Assembly: GCA_026936335.1 (NCBI GenBank)
Contig: JAPMXV010000019.1
Coordinates: forward strand, 1 to 64,000
Source: Mantamonas sphyraenae
Lineage: Eukaryota > CRuMs > Mantamonadidae
DNA length: 64,000 bases
Reading direction: 5' to 3'
This document shows, one piece after another, positions 19,425 to 28,775 of this stretch. Below the pieces are notes generated by a model. That model saw only the letters and a list, made by a program, of their open reading frames with translations, was not told where the DNA came from and made no database searches. Each line of letters opens with the position of its first letter. Position 1 is the stretch's first letter. Position numbers and translations under genes: made by a program.

Positions 19425-21633
19425 TCAGGTATGCCGCCTCTTCTTTTTCCGGTCGCGTGTGCGACGCTTGGCCGCCTTGTACTTGGCCCGGTACGACTCG
19501 CTCAGCTCCTTGCGCGACTCCTGCCATGTCTTGACCACTTCTTCGTAGCTCTGTTGCCGCCTGAAGCTGCTGCCATGCTTGACCCACTCCTCGCGCAGTT
19601 TCTGCGCTGTAAAGAACGGGCTGCGCTGCGCGTGGCCCATGCGTGTGCCTGCCGCCCCTGCCCCCATGTGCAGGTCCACTGTGTGACGGACTCGCATCGC
19701 CGGCGCCGCACGTTGAAATTGCTCGTCGTCCAGCAGGTCGTCGTCGTCGTCCTCATCCTCTCCGTCGCTGTCCTTGCCTTCAGACCCCAGCTCGTCATCC
19801 GACTCGTCGTCGCTGTCTTGCGAGTGCATGTTCTTGCGTCCACTGCTGCTGCCGAACCGGAAGCCCCTCGTGCGTGTGACCTCGCCCCAAGCCCGTTTCC
19901 GTGTTGGGCGTCCCACTTCCACACGCGGCGCCTCCACATCGACCTGCACAGCCGTACGTCGTGTGCCTGCTCGGGAGCGCTCGTTGCCTGTGCCCTTTCC
20001 CTCCTCCTGTACCCCGGCGTCTCCTCCATCCACCTCAAACTGCGCTGCCGTCGCGCTCGTCGGATCGTAGCGCATGGACTTGTCGCTCCGCCACCTCTCG
20101 CTCCGGTTTTCCGAGTGCAGGAAGCGTGTCTCGTCCGGAAACAGGTTGGTGAGCACGGACAGGTACGTGCCCTTCTCCTCCGCCGTCACCATCTCGCTCT
20201 CGGCCTCCTCTGCGCCCTCGGCACCGGCCAGCCCGCGGTCCGCCCACGACGACCCGTCGCTGTCCGATTCCTCGCCCTCCTGCCCCTCCTTGAATCCCTC
20301 ATCCGCAAATGTGTCATCCATGCGGAAGCGTTCGTCGCCTCCAAAGCTCTGCTGCAGCTTCTGCAGCTTTGCTGCCGACTTGCTTGCAAACCGCGGTTTC
20401 AACTCACTGATCGGTTCCTCCCCGTCCGAGTCTTCATCTTCCGACGAGTCGCCGAATAATTTACGTTTATGCTGCGCTTCCTGCTCCATCCCATCCACCT
20501 GGGCCTTTGCCTGCGGTGCCACATGGCCCTCTGCCTCTGCATCCGAATCCGAGTCAAACACGACCCGATTCCGGGCTGCCCCGCCCTCCTCCAGCTTCTT
20601 CATCAGCTCCTTCTGCCGCTGCACTTGGCTCAGCCGCTTCTGGATCGCTGCCAGCCGCCGTTTGTTTGCTTCCTCCGACATGCTCGTGACCTGGCTGCGC
20701 CCGCGCAGCTCCTCACTCATTGTCCTCACCACCCTCTTCTACATGCTCCTCCACCTCCACCTCATCCTCTTCTTCCTCCTCCTCCTCCTCCTCCTCCTCC
20801 TCCTCCTCCTCCTCCTCCTCCTCCTCCTCCTCCTCCCCTCCTCCCCCACCTCCACCTCCTCAACCTCCACCTCCTCAACCCCCTCCCCCTCTTCCTCCTC
20901 CTCCTCCTCCCCTCCCTCCCCTCCTCCCCCTCCTCCCCTTCCTCCCCATACCCCTCTTCCACTCGCTGCCGCTTGCGATGAATCCACGTCGGCTCGGTCT
21001 CAATCTCACTCCAATCCACCCCGCGCACGTCCTCATCCCCTTCCATCGGCCCGTACTGCTCCCGGAACCGCCGTCGGTTGTGTGCTCGCTTGGGGTTAAA
21101 CACCAAAATCCTCCCATCCCTCTGTCGCAGCCGCACCGTCTCTTTGTCCAGCCGACGCAAATGCTTCGGACGCCGCTCCCGCTTGCCCTTCCGTGTGCGC
21201 TTGCCCGGCATGGCCCCCGTCCGCGCAATCCGTTCTTCCCGTTTCGCTGCGTTTGCTTCTGCCTGTGCGTTCCGGTGTGCCTCTTGCTGCCACTCGCGTT
21301 GCAACCTGCGTTCACCCACGTCCCCCCCGCTCCCGTCAGCCTCCCGTCCCTGGTCTCCCATGCCTTGCCCGCTCTCTCGTCATCCGCCACTCCCACTTAC
21401 TTGTGCAAGTATGCCTCCTTGGCCGGTTGCACGCGCAGCATGCTCCCCTTCCAACGTGTCCCGTGCAGCGTCGACATGCACCGCCGCACTGCCTTTTCAT
21501 TCCCCTGCAAATCCACATAGGCAAAGTCTCGCACCACGTCCACGTGTTTCACGCTTCCAAACGATGCAAACCTCCGCGCAAGCGCTTCTCCATCTGTACC
21601 TTTGGGCAGTCCGCCCACAAACAGCCTCGGCAT
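19425..21633 (-). CDS. NOL8: Nucleolar protein NOL8-like, RRM domain, acidic middle
   Basis: Exon 1 (21633-21401) encodes an RRM: RNP2 LFVGGLP, RNP1-like DFAYVDL, then CMSTLHGTRWKGSMLRVQ and AKEAYLH, a signature of NOL8 just after its RRM. Exon 2 starts at 21305 after a 95-bp intron (gtaagt...cgcag) and continues the basic helix (QREWQQEAHRNAQ) and the WSEIETEPTW region. It then runs into a Glu-coding low-complexity tract (20,760-20,930). The join to the last exon (to 19425) lies between about 20,680 and 20,960 and could not be fixed. The last exon holds RLAAIQKRLSQVQ, several acidic Ser/Asp blocks, RFLHSENRSERWRSDKSMRYDPT and a basic end KKKRRH. NOL8 acts in the nucleolus in pre-rRNA processing. 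The identity rests on motif order and is fairly secure. Confidence 0.8.
20771..20836 (+). repeat. TCC trinucleotide tract (Glu codons on the minus strand)
   Basis: About 22 consecutive TCC units, read as GAG/GGA/AGG on the minus strand, lie within or next to the NOL8 acidic region. The frame that reads GAG gives a poly-Glu stretch continuing to EEHVEEGGEDNE. The tract is a likely site of length variation. Confidence 0.9.
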
Positions 21634-21786
21634 CGTCGCTCGCTCGAACCGTTTTCCTTTCCCTGCGCCAGCGTCAACATGCGACACTCACACACAAGAC
21701 CACACACCCACACTCAACAAGACGGCCCATCAAGGTTGTACAGACACGCGCAAAAGCTCTCGTTTGCATTTCTCTCTCGTTGATCA

Positions 21787-22119
21787 TCACATCCAGATGT
21801 GGTCCTCGGAGACCTTCTTCTGCGTGGATTCCGAGTTCTCCAGCTCCGTCAGCGGCATGTGTTCCACAAAGTGGCGCTCCTCCGCAGGCGGCGCGGGCTT
21901 GGTGCAGTTGAACACGCTCGGCGGCAGACGCTTGGCGTCCTGCGCGTTGTAGCAAGCCGACGGCAGCGTCAGCGAGCGGCACCACGCGCACGTCGAGTCG
22001 TTCCAGCACGCCTCGCTCGTCTTCAGCTCGCCGCACTCGTCCGTGTCGCGCACAGGCACGACAGTGATAGCCTGGCACAGCGCAAACAGCATCGCACACA
22101 CAAGAATGAACTTGAACAT
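21787..22119 (-). CDS. Small secreted Cys-rich protein, PSI-like spacing
   Basis: A 110-residue protein. Residues 1-17 (MFKFILVCAMLFALCQA) form a clear signal peptide. The mature part begins ITVVPVRDTDECGEL and has six Cys with the pattern DEC-(8)-ACWNDSTCAWC-(8)-AC-(13)-FNC, resembling a PSI/plexin-type Cys knot (C...D..C.WC). No TM segment follows and the end is polar (STQKKVSEDHIWM). It is likely a secreted or endomembrane-lumen protein; the function is not recognised. It stands downstream of the 39-residue membrane protein gene on the same strand. Confidence 0.7.
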   Translation of the reverse strand: MFKFILVCAMLFALCQAITVVPVRDTDECGELKTSEACWNDSTCAWCRSLTLPSACYNAQDAKRLPPSVFNCTKPAPPAEERHFVEHMPLTELENSESTQKKVSEDHIWM

Positions 22120-22469
22120 CGTGTTTTTCTTGCCTTCCCTCTCGCCGTCCCCGCCAACCGCTCCCATCCCGCACACACCCTCCCCAAACCCACCCACAAT
22201 GGACCTCTACCACACCCCATCTCCCCCACTCGTCTCCTATTCCCTTTCGCCGTCTTCCCTGCACAGCAATGCTCTGTCCAACACCCCGTTCCCACCATTC
22301 CCAGCCCCGACGTTCCGCCGCCCATCCCGCACCCCACCCCACCCCCAATCTCCTCCACCAGCCTCCAGCCCCCATTCCCCCATTCCCAACCCCCTCCCCC
22401 CCCCCTCCCAACGCTCACCCTCTTCAACATCTCTGCGCTCCCCCCTGTGTCCTCCCCCCCCTGCCCATT
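22120..22469. other. 350-base gap, C/A-rich, no gene seen
   Basis: This stretch between two small minus-strand genes is strongly biased toward C and CCA/CCC on the plus strand. Several frames are open only because of that bias and none shows conserved features. It should hold the promoter of the small secreted-protein gene (start 22119) and the 3' end of the small membrane-protein gene. Confidence 0.5.
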
Positions 22470-22589
22470 TCACCGCCTCGAAATCGGCTTCGTCTTGGCA
22501 AACGTCACCGACAACGGCACCACAATGCCCAGCACAATCACAAGCAGGCCACCCACGTAGCTCAGCACCGTGTACGTCGGCTCGTCCAT
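22470..22589 (-). CDS. Small single-pass membrane protein, 39 residues
   Basis: The frame MDEPTYTVLS...PISRR starts with an ATG at 22589 and contains one strong TM segment (about residues 10-30, YVGGLLVIVLGIVVPLSVTF) followed by a short basic tail (KTKPISRR). The layout resembles tail-anchored microproteins or accessory subunits of membrane complexes. It could instead be the last exon of a longer gene, as the frame stays open upstream, but that sequence is low-complexity antisense of the RP2 gene. No family recognised. Confidence 0.5.
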   Translation of the reverse strand: MDEPTYTVLSYVGGLLVIVLGIVVPLSVTFAKTKPISRR

Positions 22590-22655
22590 CTGTGCTTGCT
22601 TTGGCTCATCACGCGCTCCCCACGCCACGCCCCGCCGCCTCCAACCCATCGAACC

Positions 22656-23648
22656 ATGGACACTGAACCCGTCACCACAGATCACACCTCCTCCCCTGAG
22701 CCATCCACACCTTCTGTGCCCGTCCACGCGGACGAGGCCATCGCCCTCGACGACGACGACGACGCTCAAGAACAAGTCGAGGCCGCTACACCGCCCACCA
22801 CCTCCTCCTCCCCTGCCTCCATCCAGCATGTCACTGCTCAGACCATTTCGCATCCATCCCCTAACCACAACCACGATTCCTCCTCTCCAGAACCAACCCC
22901 AACACCAACACCAACCGCCTCCTCCTCCTCCTCCTCCTCCACAACCAACAAACCCATAACCACAACGTCCTTCCAGAACAAAAAGAAGCTTGACCCAAAG
23001 GACTACCGCTTCCGCAAACTCTCCAACCAAGTCCTGTCCAAGCTCCCGGGCCAGGTCGCAGGCATCCAGTTCAAACTCGACCGCCTCGTCGACTGCACCG
23101 TTTACGTCCTCGACCACCTCGGCCCGGTGTTTATTGACGACTGCGTCAACTGTACCATCTACATGGGGCCCATCGAAGACTCCTGCTTCGTCCGCGACTG
23201 CTCAAACTGCACCATCACCGTCGCCGCCCGCCAATTCCGCACACGCGACTCCTCAAACTGCACCATCAACCTCTACTCCGCCACAGATCCCATCATCGAG
23301 ACCTCCACAGACATTGTCTTTGCACCCTACCTCTACGGCTACCCACACGCCGCAGACCACTTTGCCGCGGCAGGCCTCGACCCTTTGGACAACCACTACG
23401 CGCGCGTCTACGACTTTAATGCCGCCACAAACTCACTCGCCGATACCTCTGCCCCCTCTGTGCCCAACTACTCCGTGCTTGATGGCCACGGACAGCCCAT
23501 CCCCTGCGACCTCGACCTCGACGAGTCCTTCGGCCCCAACCAATTCCCCACCATCCCCGAATCCTCCTCTGAATCCACCACCGACTCCACCACCTCCGTC
23601 ACCATCACCACCGACTCCGAGACCCCATCCAATGAATCCGCGGATTGA
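22656..23648 (+). CDS. RP2: RP2-like TBCC/C-CAP domain protein, probable ARL3 GAP
   Basis: A 330-residue intronless protein. After a disordered Ser/Thr/Pro/Asp-rich N-terminus of about 110 residues comes a TBCC beta-helix domain: LSKLPGQVAG, DCTVYVLDH, DDCVNCTIYMGP, DCSNCTITVAARQFRTRDSSNC, then TDPIIETS and YPHAADHFAAAGL. The order and the tail after the beta-helix match RP2 rather than tubulin cofactor C or TBCCD1. The conserved Gln and Arg of the QFRxRD motif (human RP2 Arg118 position) are present, so GAP activity toward ARL3 is expected. RP2 works in trafficking of lipidated proteins to cilia. The vertebrate N-terminal MGC acylation signal is absent at this start. The stop lies 34 bp before the acyl-CoA oxidase ATG. 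Confidence 0.9.
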   Translation: MDTEPVTTDHTSSPEPSTPSVPVHADEAIALDDDDDAQEQVEAATPPTTSSSPASIQHVTAQTISHPSPNHNHDSSSPEPTPTPTPTASSSSSSSTTNKPITTTSFQNKKKLDPKDYRFRKLSNQVLSKLPGQVAGIQFKLDRLVDCTVYVLDHLGPVFIDDCVNCTIYMGPIEDSCFVRDCSNCTITVAARQFRTRDSSNCTINLYSATDPIIETSTDIVFAPYLYGYPHAADHFAAAGLDPLDNHYARVYDFNAATNSLADTSAPSVPNYSVLDGHGQPIPCDLDLDESFGPNQFPTIPESSSESTTDSTTSVTITTDSETPSNESAD

Positions 23649-23682
23649 TCGCCCGTCTCCACCCACTCCAATCCCCACCCGA

Positions 23683-25542
23683 ATGGATCGCGTCAACAAG
23701 CTCCTTGCCCACCTCGCCCCCATCGACAGTCCAGCCATCACCCGTGTCCTGGACACGGACAACCACGACGAGCGCAAGCAGATGTACGACATGCTGCGTG
23801 ATCCGCTCTGGGACCACCGCATGGACCTCACCGTCGCCGACCAGAGGGCACTCGTCCGCCGACGCACCCTTGCTGTCTGCCGCTCGGGCTTTGTCCGCCT
23901 CACAGACATCCTCCATGACCCGCTGCGCTACATTGCCGCCAATGAGTCTCTCATCTACGGCGACACCAGCACAGGCACCCAGCTCAGCGTCCAACTCTCC
24001 CTCTTTGGCCTCGCCGTCCTCCTGCTCGGCACAGATGCCCAGCGTGACCAGTACATCGACCGCATCCAATCCATGCAAATGACTGGATGTTTCGCCCTCA
24101 CAGAGCTCGCCCATGGCTCAAATGTCAACGGCCTCAGGACCCGCGCCGTCTACGACCACTCTCGCGACGCCTTCATCCTCACCACGCCCCACGATCAGAC
24201 TGCAAATTCAAAGTTTTGGATTGGTGGTGGTCTCACTGCACAGTACGCTGTCGTCTTTGCCAAACTGGAAGTCGACCACCAGCAGCACGGCGTCCATGCG
24301 TTCCTTGTCCAGCTCCGCGACGACCGCGGCAGGTCCATGCCAGGCGTCCGCCAGCGCGACATCGGACGCAAGAGTGGTCTCAATGGCGTCGACAACGCCT
24401 GCCTCACCTTTACCGACGTCGTCGTCCCTCGCCACGACCTCCTTGGTCGCCACGGCCACGTCGACCAGCACGGCGTCTACCACAGCCCCTACACAAGCAA
24501 CAACCGCCGCTTTGGCAAGATGATGATTGCTCTTCTCATCGGCCGCATCCTCGTCAGCGTCGCCGCCGTCTCCATGGCCAAGCTCGGCCTCGCCACCGCT
24601 GTTCTCTACGCTGCCCAGCGACGCCAGTTTCCCGATCCAGAGGCCGACGACGAAGACGACGCAGGCGACGGCTCGGATGGCACTGAAAAGGTCATTCTTT
24701 CCTATCAAACCCACCAGCAGCGGCTGTTTCCCCTCGTGGCCAACACCGTCGCTCTCAACCTCCTCAACAACTCCCTCAAGCAACGCTACGCCGCTGCGGC
24801 GTCAGACGACGCTGAACTCAAGGCCTTGCATTTTCTCTCGGCTGGCATCAAGGCCGTGTCGACCTGGAACATGCGCGACACCCTCGCCGTTTGCCGTGAA
24901 TGCTGCGGCGGCCTGGGGTTCCTCAGCAAGAGCCGCATCGGCGACTACCGAGCAGACGCAGACATCTACACCACCTTTGAGGGCGACAATGTTGTCATGC
25001 TGCAGGCGTGTGCACGCTCCCTCCTGGTGAACTTTCAGAAGAACGGCTCGTCACTCGATGACCTGCCTGAACGCCACCACGGCAACCTGACGTCTCCTCA
25101 CTGGCAAATCCATGCCATGCATGCCCGTGAGCAGTACCTCGTCGAACAGATGAGCGATCGCATCATGGACGCCGTCGCGGACGGCATGCCCATGCTCGCC
25201 GCTTGGAACGCCAACCTCGAGCTTGTTGTGCGTGCCGCTCTTGCACACATCGACCACCAGCTTGTGCGAGTGTTTCATGACGCCGTCAAGGCCTGTTCGC
25301 ACTCTGCAAACCGAAGCGCTCTGGCTCTCCTGCGCACCATGTGGACGCTCCACCGCGTCTTGGATGACCCGTGGTTTCTGCGTCACCACATGGAGCCTGC
25401 GCTCTGGGACAAGGCCACAGAGTTGCTTCCGCAAACCTACGCCTTGTTCTACCCAATCGCTGTCCCATTTGTGCGCGGGTTCGGCGTTCCTGAGCATCGC
25501 CTCGGCGTCATCGCCACAGACTGGGTCCATGGGTGGGAGTGA
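23683..25542 (+). CDS. Acyl-CoA oxidase
   Basis: A 619-residue intronless flavoenzyme. It oxidises fatty acyl-CoA to trans-2-enoyl-CoA, passing electrons to oxygen, the first step of peroxisomal beta-oxidation. Seen in order: MTGCFALTELAHGSNVNGL, KFWIGGGLTAQYAVVFAKL, RDIGRKSGLNGVDNACLTF, a helical region NNRRFGKMMIALLIGR, GGLGFLSKSRIGDYRADADIYTTFEGDNVVMLQ (the segment that carries the catalytic Glu in this family), and a C-terminal oxidase domain. An acidic loop (EADDEDDAGDGSDG) interrupts the helical part. The C-terminus (ATDWVHGWE) is not a PTS1 signal, so peroxisome import would need PTS2 or another route. The start MDRVNK at 23683 is preferred to 23632, which would overlap the RP2 stop. 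Confidence 0.92.
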   Translation: MDRVNKLLAHLAPIDSPAITRVLDTDNHDERKQMYDMLRDPLWDHRMDLTVADQRALVRRRTLAVCRSGFVRLTDILHDPLRYIAANESLIYGDTSTGTQLSVQLSLFGLAVLLLGTDAQRDQYIDRIQSMQMTGCFALTELAHGSNVNGLRTRAVYDHSRDAFILTTPHDQTANSKFWIGGGLTAQYAVVFAKLEVDHQQHGVHAFLVQLRDDRGRSMPGVRQRDIGRKSGLNGVDNACLTFTDVVVPRHDLLGRHGHVDQHGVYHSPYTSNNRRFGKMMIALLIGRILVSVAAVSMAKLGLATAVLYAAQRRQFPDPEADDEDDAGDGSDGTEKVILSYQTHQQRLFPLVANTVALNLLNNSLKQRYAAAASDDAELKALHFLSAGIKAVSTWNMRDTLAVCRECCGGLGFLSKSRIGDYRADADIYTTFEGDNVVMLQACARSLLVNFQKNGSSLDDLPERHHGNLTSPHWQIHAMHAREQYLVEQMSDRIMDAVADGMPMLAAWNANLELVVRAALAHIDHQLVRVFHDAVKACSHSANRSALALLRTMWTLHRVLDDPWFLRHHMEPALWDKATELLPQTYALFYPIAVPFVRGFGVPEHRLGVIATDWVHGWE

Positions 25543-25746
25543 GCAGGGAGTGTGCAACGTACAATATAGTGGTCCCCAACGCCCATGTTTGTCACCGCTT
25601 GTCTGTGAGTGGAGTCTGTGTGCGGCACTCCTTGTGTCCGCCTCCACGCCCTGGTCTTTCCACCCAAACCACCACCAACAACACCTCAACACCCCCCCAC
25701 CACCACATTCTCCCCTCCCCTCTCCCACCTTCCCGTTCATCACCCC
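25543..25746 (+). promoter_or_regulatory. Intergenic stretch, likely Pelota promoter and leader
   Basis: This 204-base gap between two plus-strand genes ends in a C/A-rich, pyrimidine-dominated tract that runs to the Pelota ATG at 25747. Similar C-rich tracts precede many starts in the window. No TATA box or recognisable element is visible. Confidence 0.35.
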
Positions 25747-27126
25747 ATGAAACTAATCAAGAGAAGGTACGAAAAGAACGGCCAGGGCTGGGTCAAGCTC
25801 CTCCCTGCCGACACCGAAGACATGTGGCACGCCTACAACCTCATCTCCGTCGACGACATGGTCACGGGCAAGGCTCTGCGCAAGGTCACCAAGAAGACCT
25901 CAACAGGCAGCTCCAGCAGTGAGCGCATGATGCTCAACCTCACCCTCAAGGTCATCAAAACGGAATTCGACGCCCAGTCCTCCACCGTCTGGGTCACCGG
26001 AACCGTGTGCAAAGAGAACAAGCACGTCAAAATGGGTTCCCACCACACCCTCGAGCTCGCTCCCCAGCGTGCCTTTAGCGTGGAGAAAGAGTACTTTGAT
26101 GCGCTCAGCATTCAGCGCGTCGAGGACTCCATCGACGAAACCAAAAAGGCAGAGGTTGCCGCCGTGGTCATGGAGGAGGGCCTTGCACACGTCTGCCTCA
26201 TCACAGACGTGCTCACCATCATGCGTGCCCGCATCGATGTTCCCGTCCCCAAGAAACGCCGTGGCAGCACCGAGGCCCACAAAAAGGGCCAGAAGCGCTT
26301 CTACGAGGCCGTCTACGCCGCCGTCCAGCGCCACATCGACTTTGACATCGTCAAGTGTGTTCTCCTCGGCAGCCCGGGCTTCGTCAAGGACCAGTTCATG
26401 GAGCACGCTCAGCGCGAGGCCATCCGCACCGAAAACAAGACTTTTCTCCAGAACAAGAGCAAGTTTCTGCTCGTCCACTGCAACTCGGGCCACATGAGCG
26501 CCGTCCGTGAACTTCTCGCCGACGAAAACGTCATGGAGCAGCTCGCAGACACAAAGGCCGCCGGTGAGGTGGCCGCCCTCAACGCCTTTTTCGCCATGAT
26601 GAAGAACGAGCCCGACCGCTGTGCCTACGGCCGCAAACAGGTCGTCTTTGCATCCTCCCAGGGTGCCATCTCAGACCTCCTCCTCAGCGACAATCTCTTT
26701 CGCTCGAGCAACACTCGCGAGCGCAAGGCCTTTATTGCTCTCACCGAAGCCGTCAGCGACATGCAGGGCAACGTGCACATCTTTAGCAGCCATCACCCGA
26801 GTGGCGAGCAGCTGGCCGAAATGACCGGCATTGCCGCCATCCTCCGCTTCCCGCTCATCCAGGACGAAGAGATTCTCAACGCCGCCCAGGGTTCCGCCAA
26901 GCCCATCACCACCGACGACGACACCGAAACCACCACAACCGACGATTCTACGCAGGATGACACCATCCAAAACACCAGCGGTGGTGCTTCCTCCTCCTCT
27001 TCCTCCTCTTCCTCCTCCTCTTCTGACGCCCCTCCCGAGGAGACCTCCCAAGACTACGACAACGACGGATACTCCACAGAGGGGTGGACGACGGACGAAG
27101 ACGAGAACTTTGATTTCGAGGACTGA
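25747..27126 (+). CDS. PELO: Pelota/Dom34 ribosome-rescue factor
   Basis: A 459-residue intronless protein starting MKLIKRR, the usual Pelota N-terminus (MKL followed by a basic stretch). Family landmarks are EDMWHAYNLISVDDMV, a gap-rich N-terminal Sm-like domain, EYFDALSIQRVEDSID, CLITDVLTIMRARIDVPVPKKRRGS, FYEAVYAAVQRHIDFDIVKCVLLGSPGF, the eRF1-like central and C-terminal domains, and HHPSGEQLAEMTGIAAILRFPL at the end of the conserved part. Pelota lacks the GGQ motif of eRF1, and none is seen here. With HBS1 it splits stalled ribosomes in no-go and non-stop decay. A Thr/Ser/Asp-rich tail of about 80 residues extends past the usual end near residue 380. The stop is 8 bp from the convergent PIG-W stop. 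Confidence 0.96.
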   Translation: MKLIKRRYEKNGQGWVKLLPADTEDMWHAYNLISVDDMVTGKALRKVTKKTSTGSSSSERMMLNLTLKVIKTEFDAQSSTVWVTGTVCKENKHVKMGSHHTLELAPQRAFSVEKEYFDALSIQRVEDSIDETKKAEVAAVVMEEGLAHVCLITDVLTIMRARIDVPVPKKRRGSTEAHKKGQKRFYEAVYAAVQRHIDFDIVKCVLLGSPGFVKDQFMEHAQREAIRTENKTFLQNKSKFLLVHCNSGHMSAVRELLADENVMEQLADTKAAGEVAALNAFFAMMKNEPDRCAYGRKQVVFASSQGAISDLLLSDNLFRSSNTRERKAFIALTEAVSDMQGNVHIFSSHHPSGEQLAEMTGIAAILRFPLIQDEEILNAAQGSAKPITTDDDTETTTTDDSTQDDTIQNTSGGASSSSSSSSSSSSDAPPEETSQDYDNDGYSTEGWTTDEDENFDFED

Positions 27127-27134
27127 TGGCAGCC

Positions 27135-28724
27135 CTAAATCAACTTCATGTCGTGTGCAAACCACAGATTCGCAGCGCCGCAGAATCCGGCCGAATACAA
27201 CACCATCACCAACAACGCCGTCATGGGAGGTGCCATGAGCGTCTTGATTGCCATGTTGACCACCCCTGTGCCCAGGTTGGCCAGCAGAAACGTTGCCAGC
27301 AAGTTAAAGTTGACAGACTGGATGATGGCACTCTCGTGCGGCTCGACCGCAAGCTGAAGCAGAAGGAACAGAAGCAAGCTCTGAGATGAAAGAGTCAGAA
27401 TTAACACGGCATACGTCAGGTTGACCATGCGTCGGGAAGCTGGCCCGACGACAAAGTGGCAAACGATGGTCAAGACCCACAGCGCCATTGTCGTCGTCAC
27501 CATACGCTGCACAAAGCCACGCTGCCACTCCTCGCTGCTCTTGCGCCTCATCATCAGATATCCAGCATGCACAGCGATGAGATACAGGCCCAGGTAGCCC
27601 ACAGACGAGACCAGGCCTTCTCGGTTGGCAGAGATCAGGTCCACACGTGGTGCGTTCAGCACATACTCCGCCAGGCCGCCAAACGACAGTGCCAACTGGT
27701 GAATCAACAGGATAGCCACACCCACGTGCCCGCTCCATGTCGCCGGGATGTTCAGCACAGCAGGCAGGAGTGCAAGCACGGCGAGGGTAAAGAAAAAGTT
27801 CCAGTGGCGCCCGTATTCGCTGACATGCTCTTGGTAGTCCACACCTTTGGTAGTCACCAGACGCACCACACCCAACACGAGCAGCTTGAGAAACGTGGGC
27901 AGCGCCGCACGCACCAGCGCCAGGCGCGAACCAGCGTTTCCTCCTCCGCCGCTGCTCACGCTCCCACTGCCGCTCACACTGGTCGCAGAGCTACTCGTGC
28001 TTGCACCCACAGACGCACCTGTGCCACTTCCACTGCCGCCGCTCCCCGACTCTCGCTGCCCGCCTGCCGCGCGACGCTGGCGGACCGTCGACGACGCTGC
28101 CGCCGTCGTGCTCCCTGCCCCAGAGCTCACGTTTGCACTCTTGCTGCTCCCCGTGCTGCTCGTGCTCCCGGGAGAGGACGGCGACGCACGTGCACTGCGC
28201 GACACAATGCCCATGCTAAACACAAAGCAACCCACGCCCGCATCCATCAACGAATAGCCATACGTCTCGGTTTTGGCAAAGCGACGTGGAAAGATCACAA
28301 AGTCCACCGCCAGGATGCTAATCGACGTCAGAATCATAAGCGCAGAGCGGTACTGCGTGATAAAGTGCTTCTGGGGTGCCTGCAGTGCCTTGAGTCCCGC
28401 ATCATTGGGCCAGGCAAACAAACGGAAACGAGCACCCAGCGCACCACTCACAAGCAGCAGCGTGGCAATCAGCACCCAGTTGGCGTCGGCAAACGTGACC
28501 GACAGCAACATGGGCAGCACCAGCGTGGCATACTCCAGCGCAAACACCAACAGGGGCGGCAGCGGGCGATTGTCCCGATGGCGAGCAAGCGCGAGCAGCA
28601 CCACGTGGCGGAACAGCGCAGCGACGCTGGGCACCACAGACACCAGCGCCAACTCTGTAATGGTTGTGCCCGACAGGCCCGACACCCACTCCTCCTTCAT
28701 GCGTTTGTACGCGGCGGCGTCCAT
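27135..28724 (-). CDS. PIGW: PIG-W/GWT1, GPI inositol acyltransferase
   Basis: An intronless 529-residue polytopic ER membrane protein. The N-terminus MDAAAYKRMKEEWVSGLSGTTITEL fits the family signature (KEAFVSGxxGTT). About twelve hydrophobic segments follow, including ILTSISILAVDFVIFPRRFAKTETYGYSLMDAGVGCFVFSMGIVS, the most conserved stretch of GWT1/PIG-W. A Ser/Gly-rich cytosolic loop (about 195-285) is an insertion. RHWNFFFTLAVLALLP and the final TM (ALLVMVLYSAGFCGAANLWF) complete the pattern. The enzyme acylates the inositol of glucosaminyl-PI during GPI-anchor synthesis. It is divergent from the gene at 28776 with 51 bp between starts. Confidence 0.93.
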   Translation of the reverse strand: MDAAAYKRMKEEWVSGLSGTTITELALVSVVPSVAALFRHVVLLALARHRDNRPLPPLLVFALEYATLVLPMLLSVTFADANWVLIATLLLVSGALGARFRLFAWPNDAGLKALQAPQKHFITQYRSALMILTSISILAVDFVIFPRRFAKTETYGYSLMDAGVGCFVFSMGIVSRSARASPSSPGSTSSTGSSKSANVSSGAGSTTAAASSTVRQRRAAGGQRESGSGGSGSGTGASVGASTSSSATSVSGSGSVSSGGGGNAGSRLALVRAALPTFLKLLVLGVVRLVTTKGVDYQEHVSEYGRHWNFFFTLAVLALLPAVLNIPATWSGHVGVAILLIHQLALSFGGLAEYVLNAPRVDLISANREGLVSSVGYLGLYLIAVHAGYLMMRRKSSEEWQRGFVQRMVTTTMALWVLTIVCHFVVGPASRRMVNLTYAVLILTLSSQSLLLFLLLQLAVEPHESAIIQSVNFNLLATFLLANLGTGVVNMAIKTLMAPPMTALLVMVLYSAGFCGAANLWFAHDMKLI

Positions 28725-28775
28725 GATTTTTCTTCGTATGCGCCCATCTGCGCATGCGTCGCCAACACAACCTGC
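28725..28775. promoter_or_regulatory. 51-bp divergent promoter, PIG-W and unknown 853-residue gene
   Basis: Starts at 28724 (minus) and 28776 (plus) leave 51 bases containing atttttcttcgtatgcgcccatctgcg. No recognised element. Confidence 0.45.

Noticed and set aside
27456-28775. Upstream part of the long plus-strand frame that precedes the 853-residue gene
   Set aside because: It is antisense to PIG-W and rich in His/Arg/Thr, as expected of a shadow frame. The first sensible ATG is at 28776.
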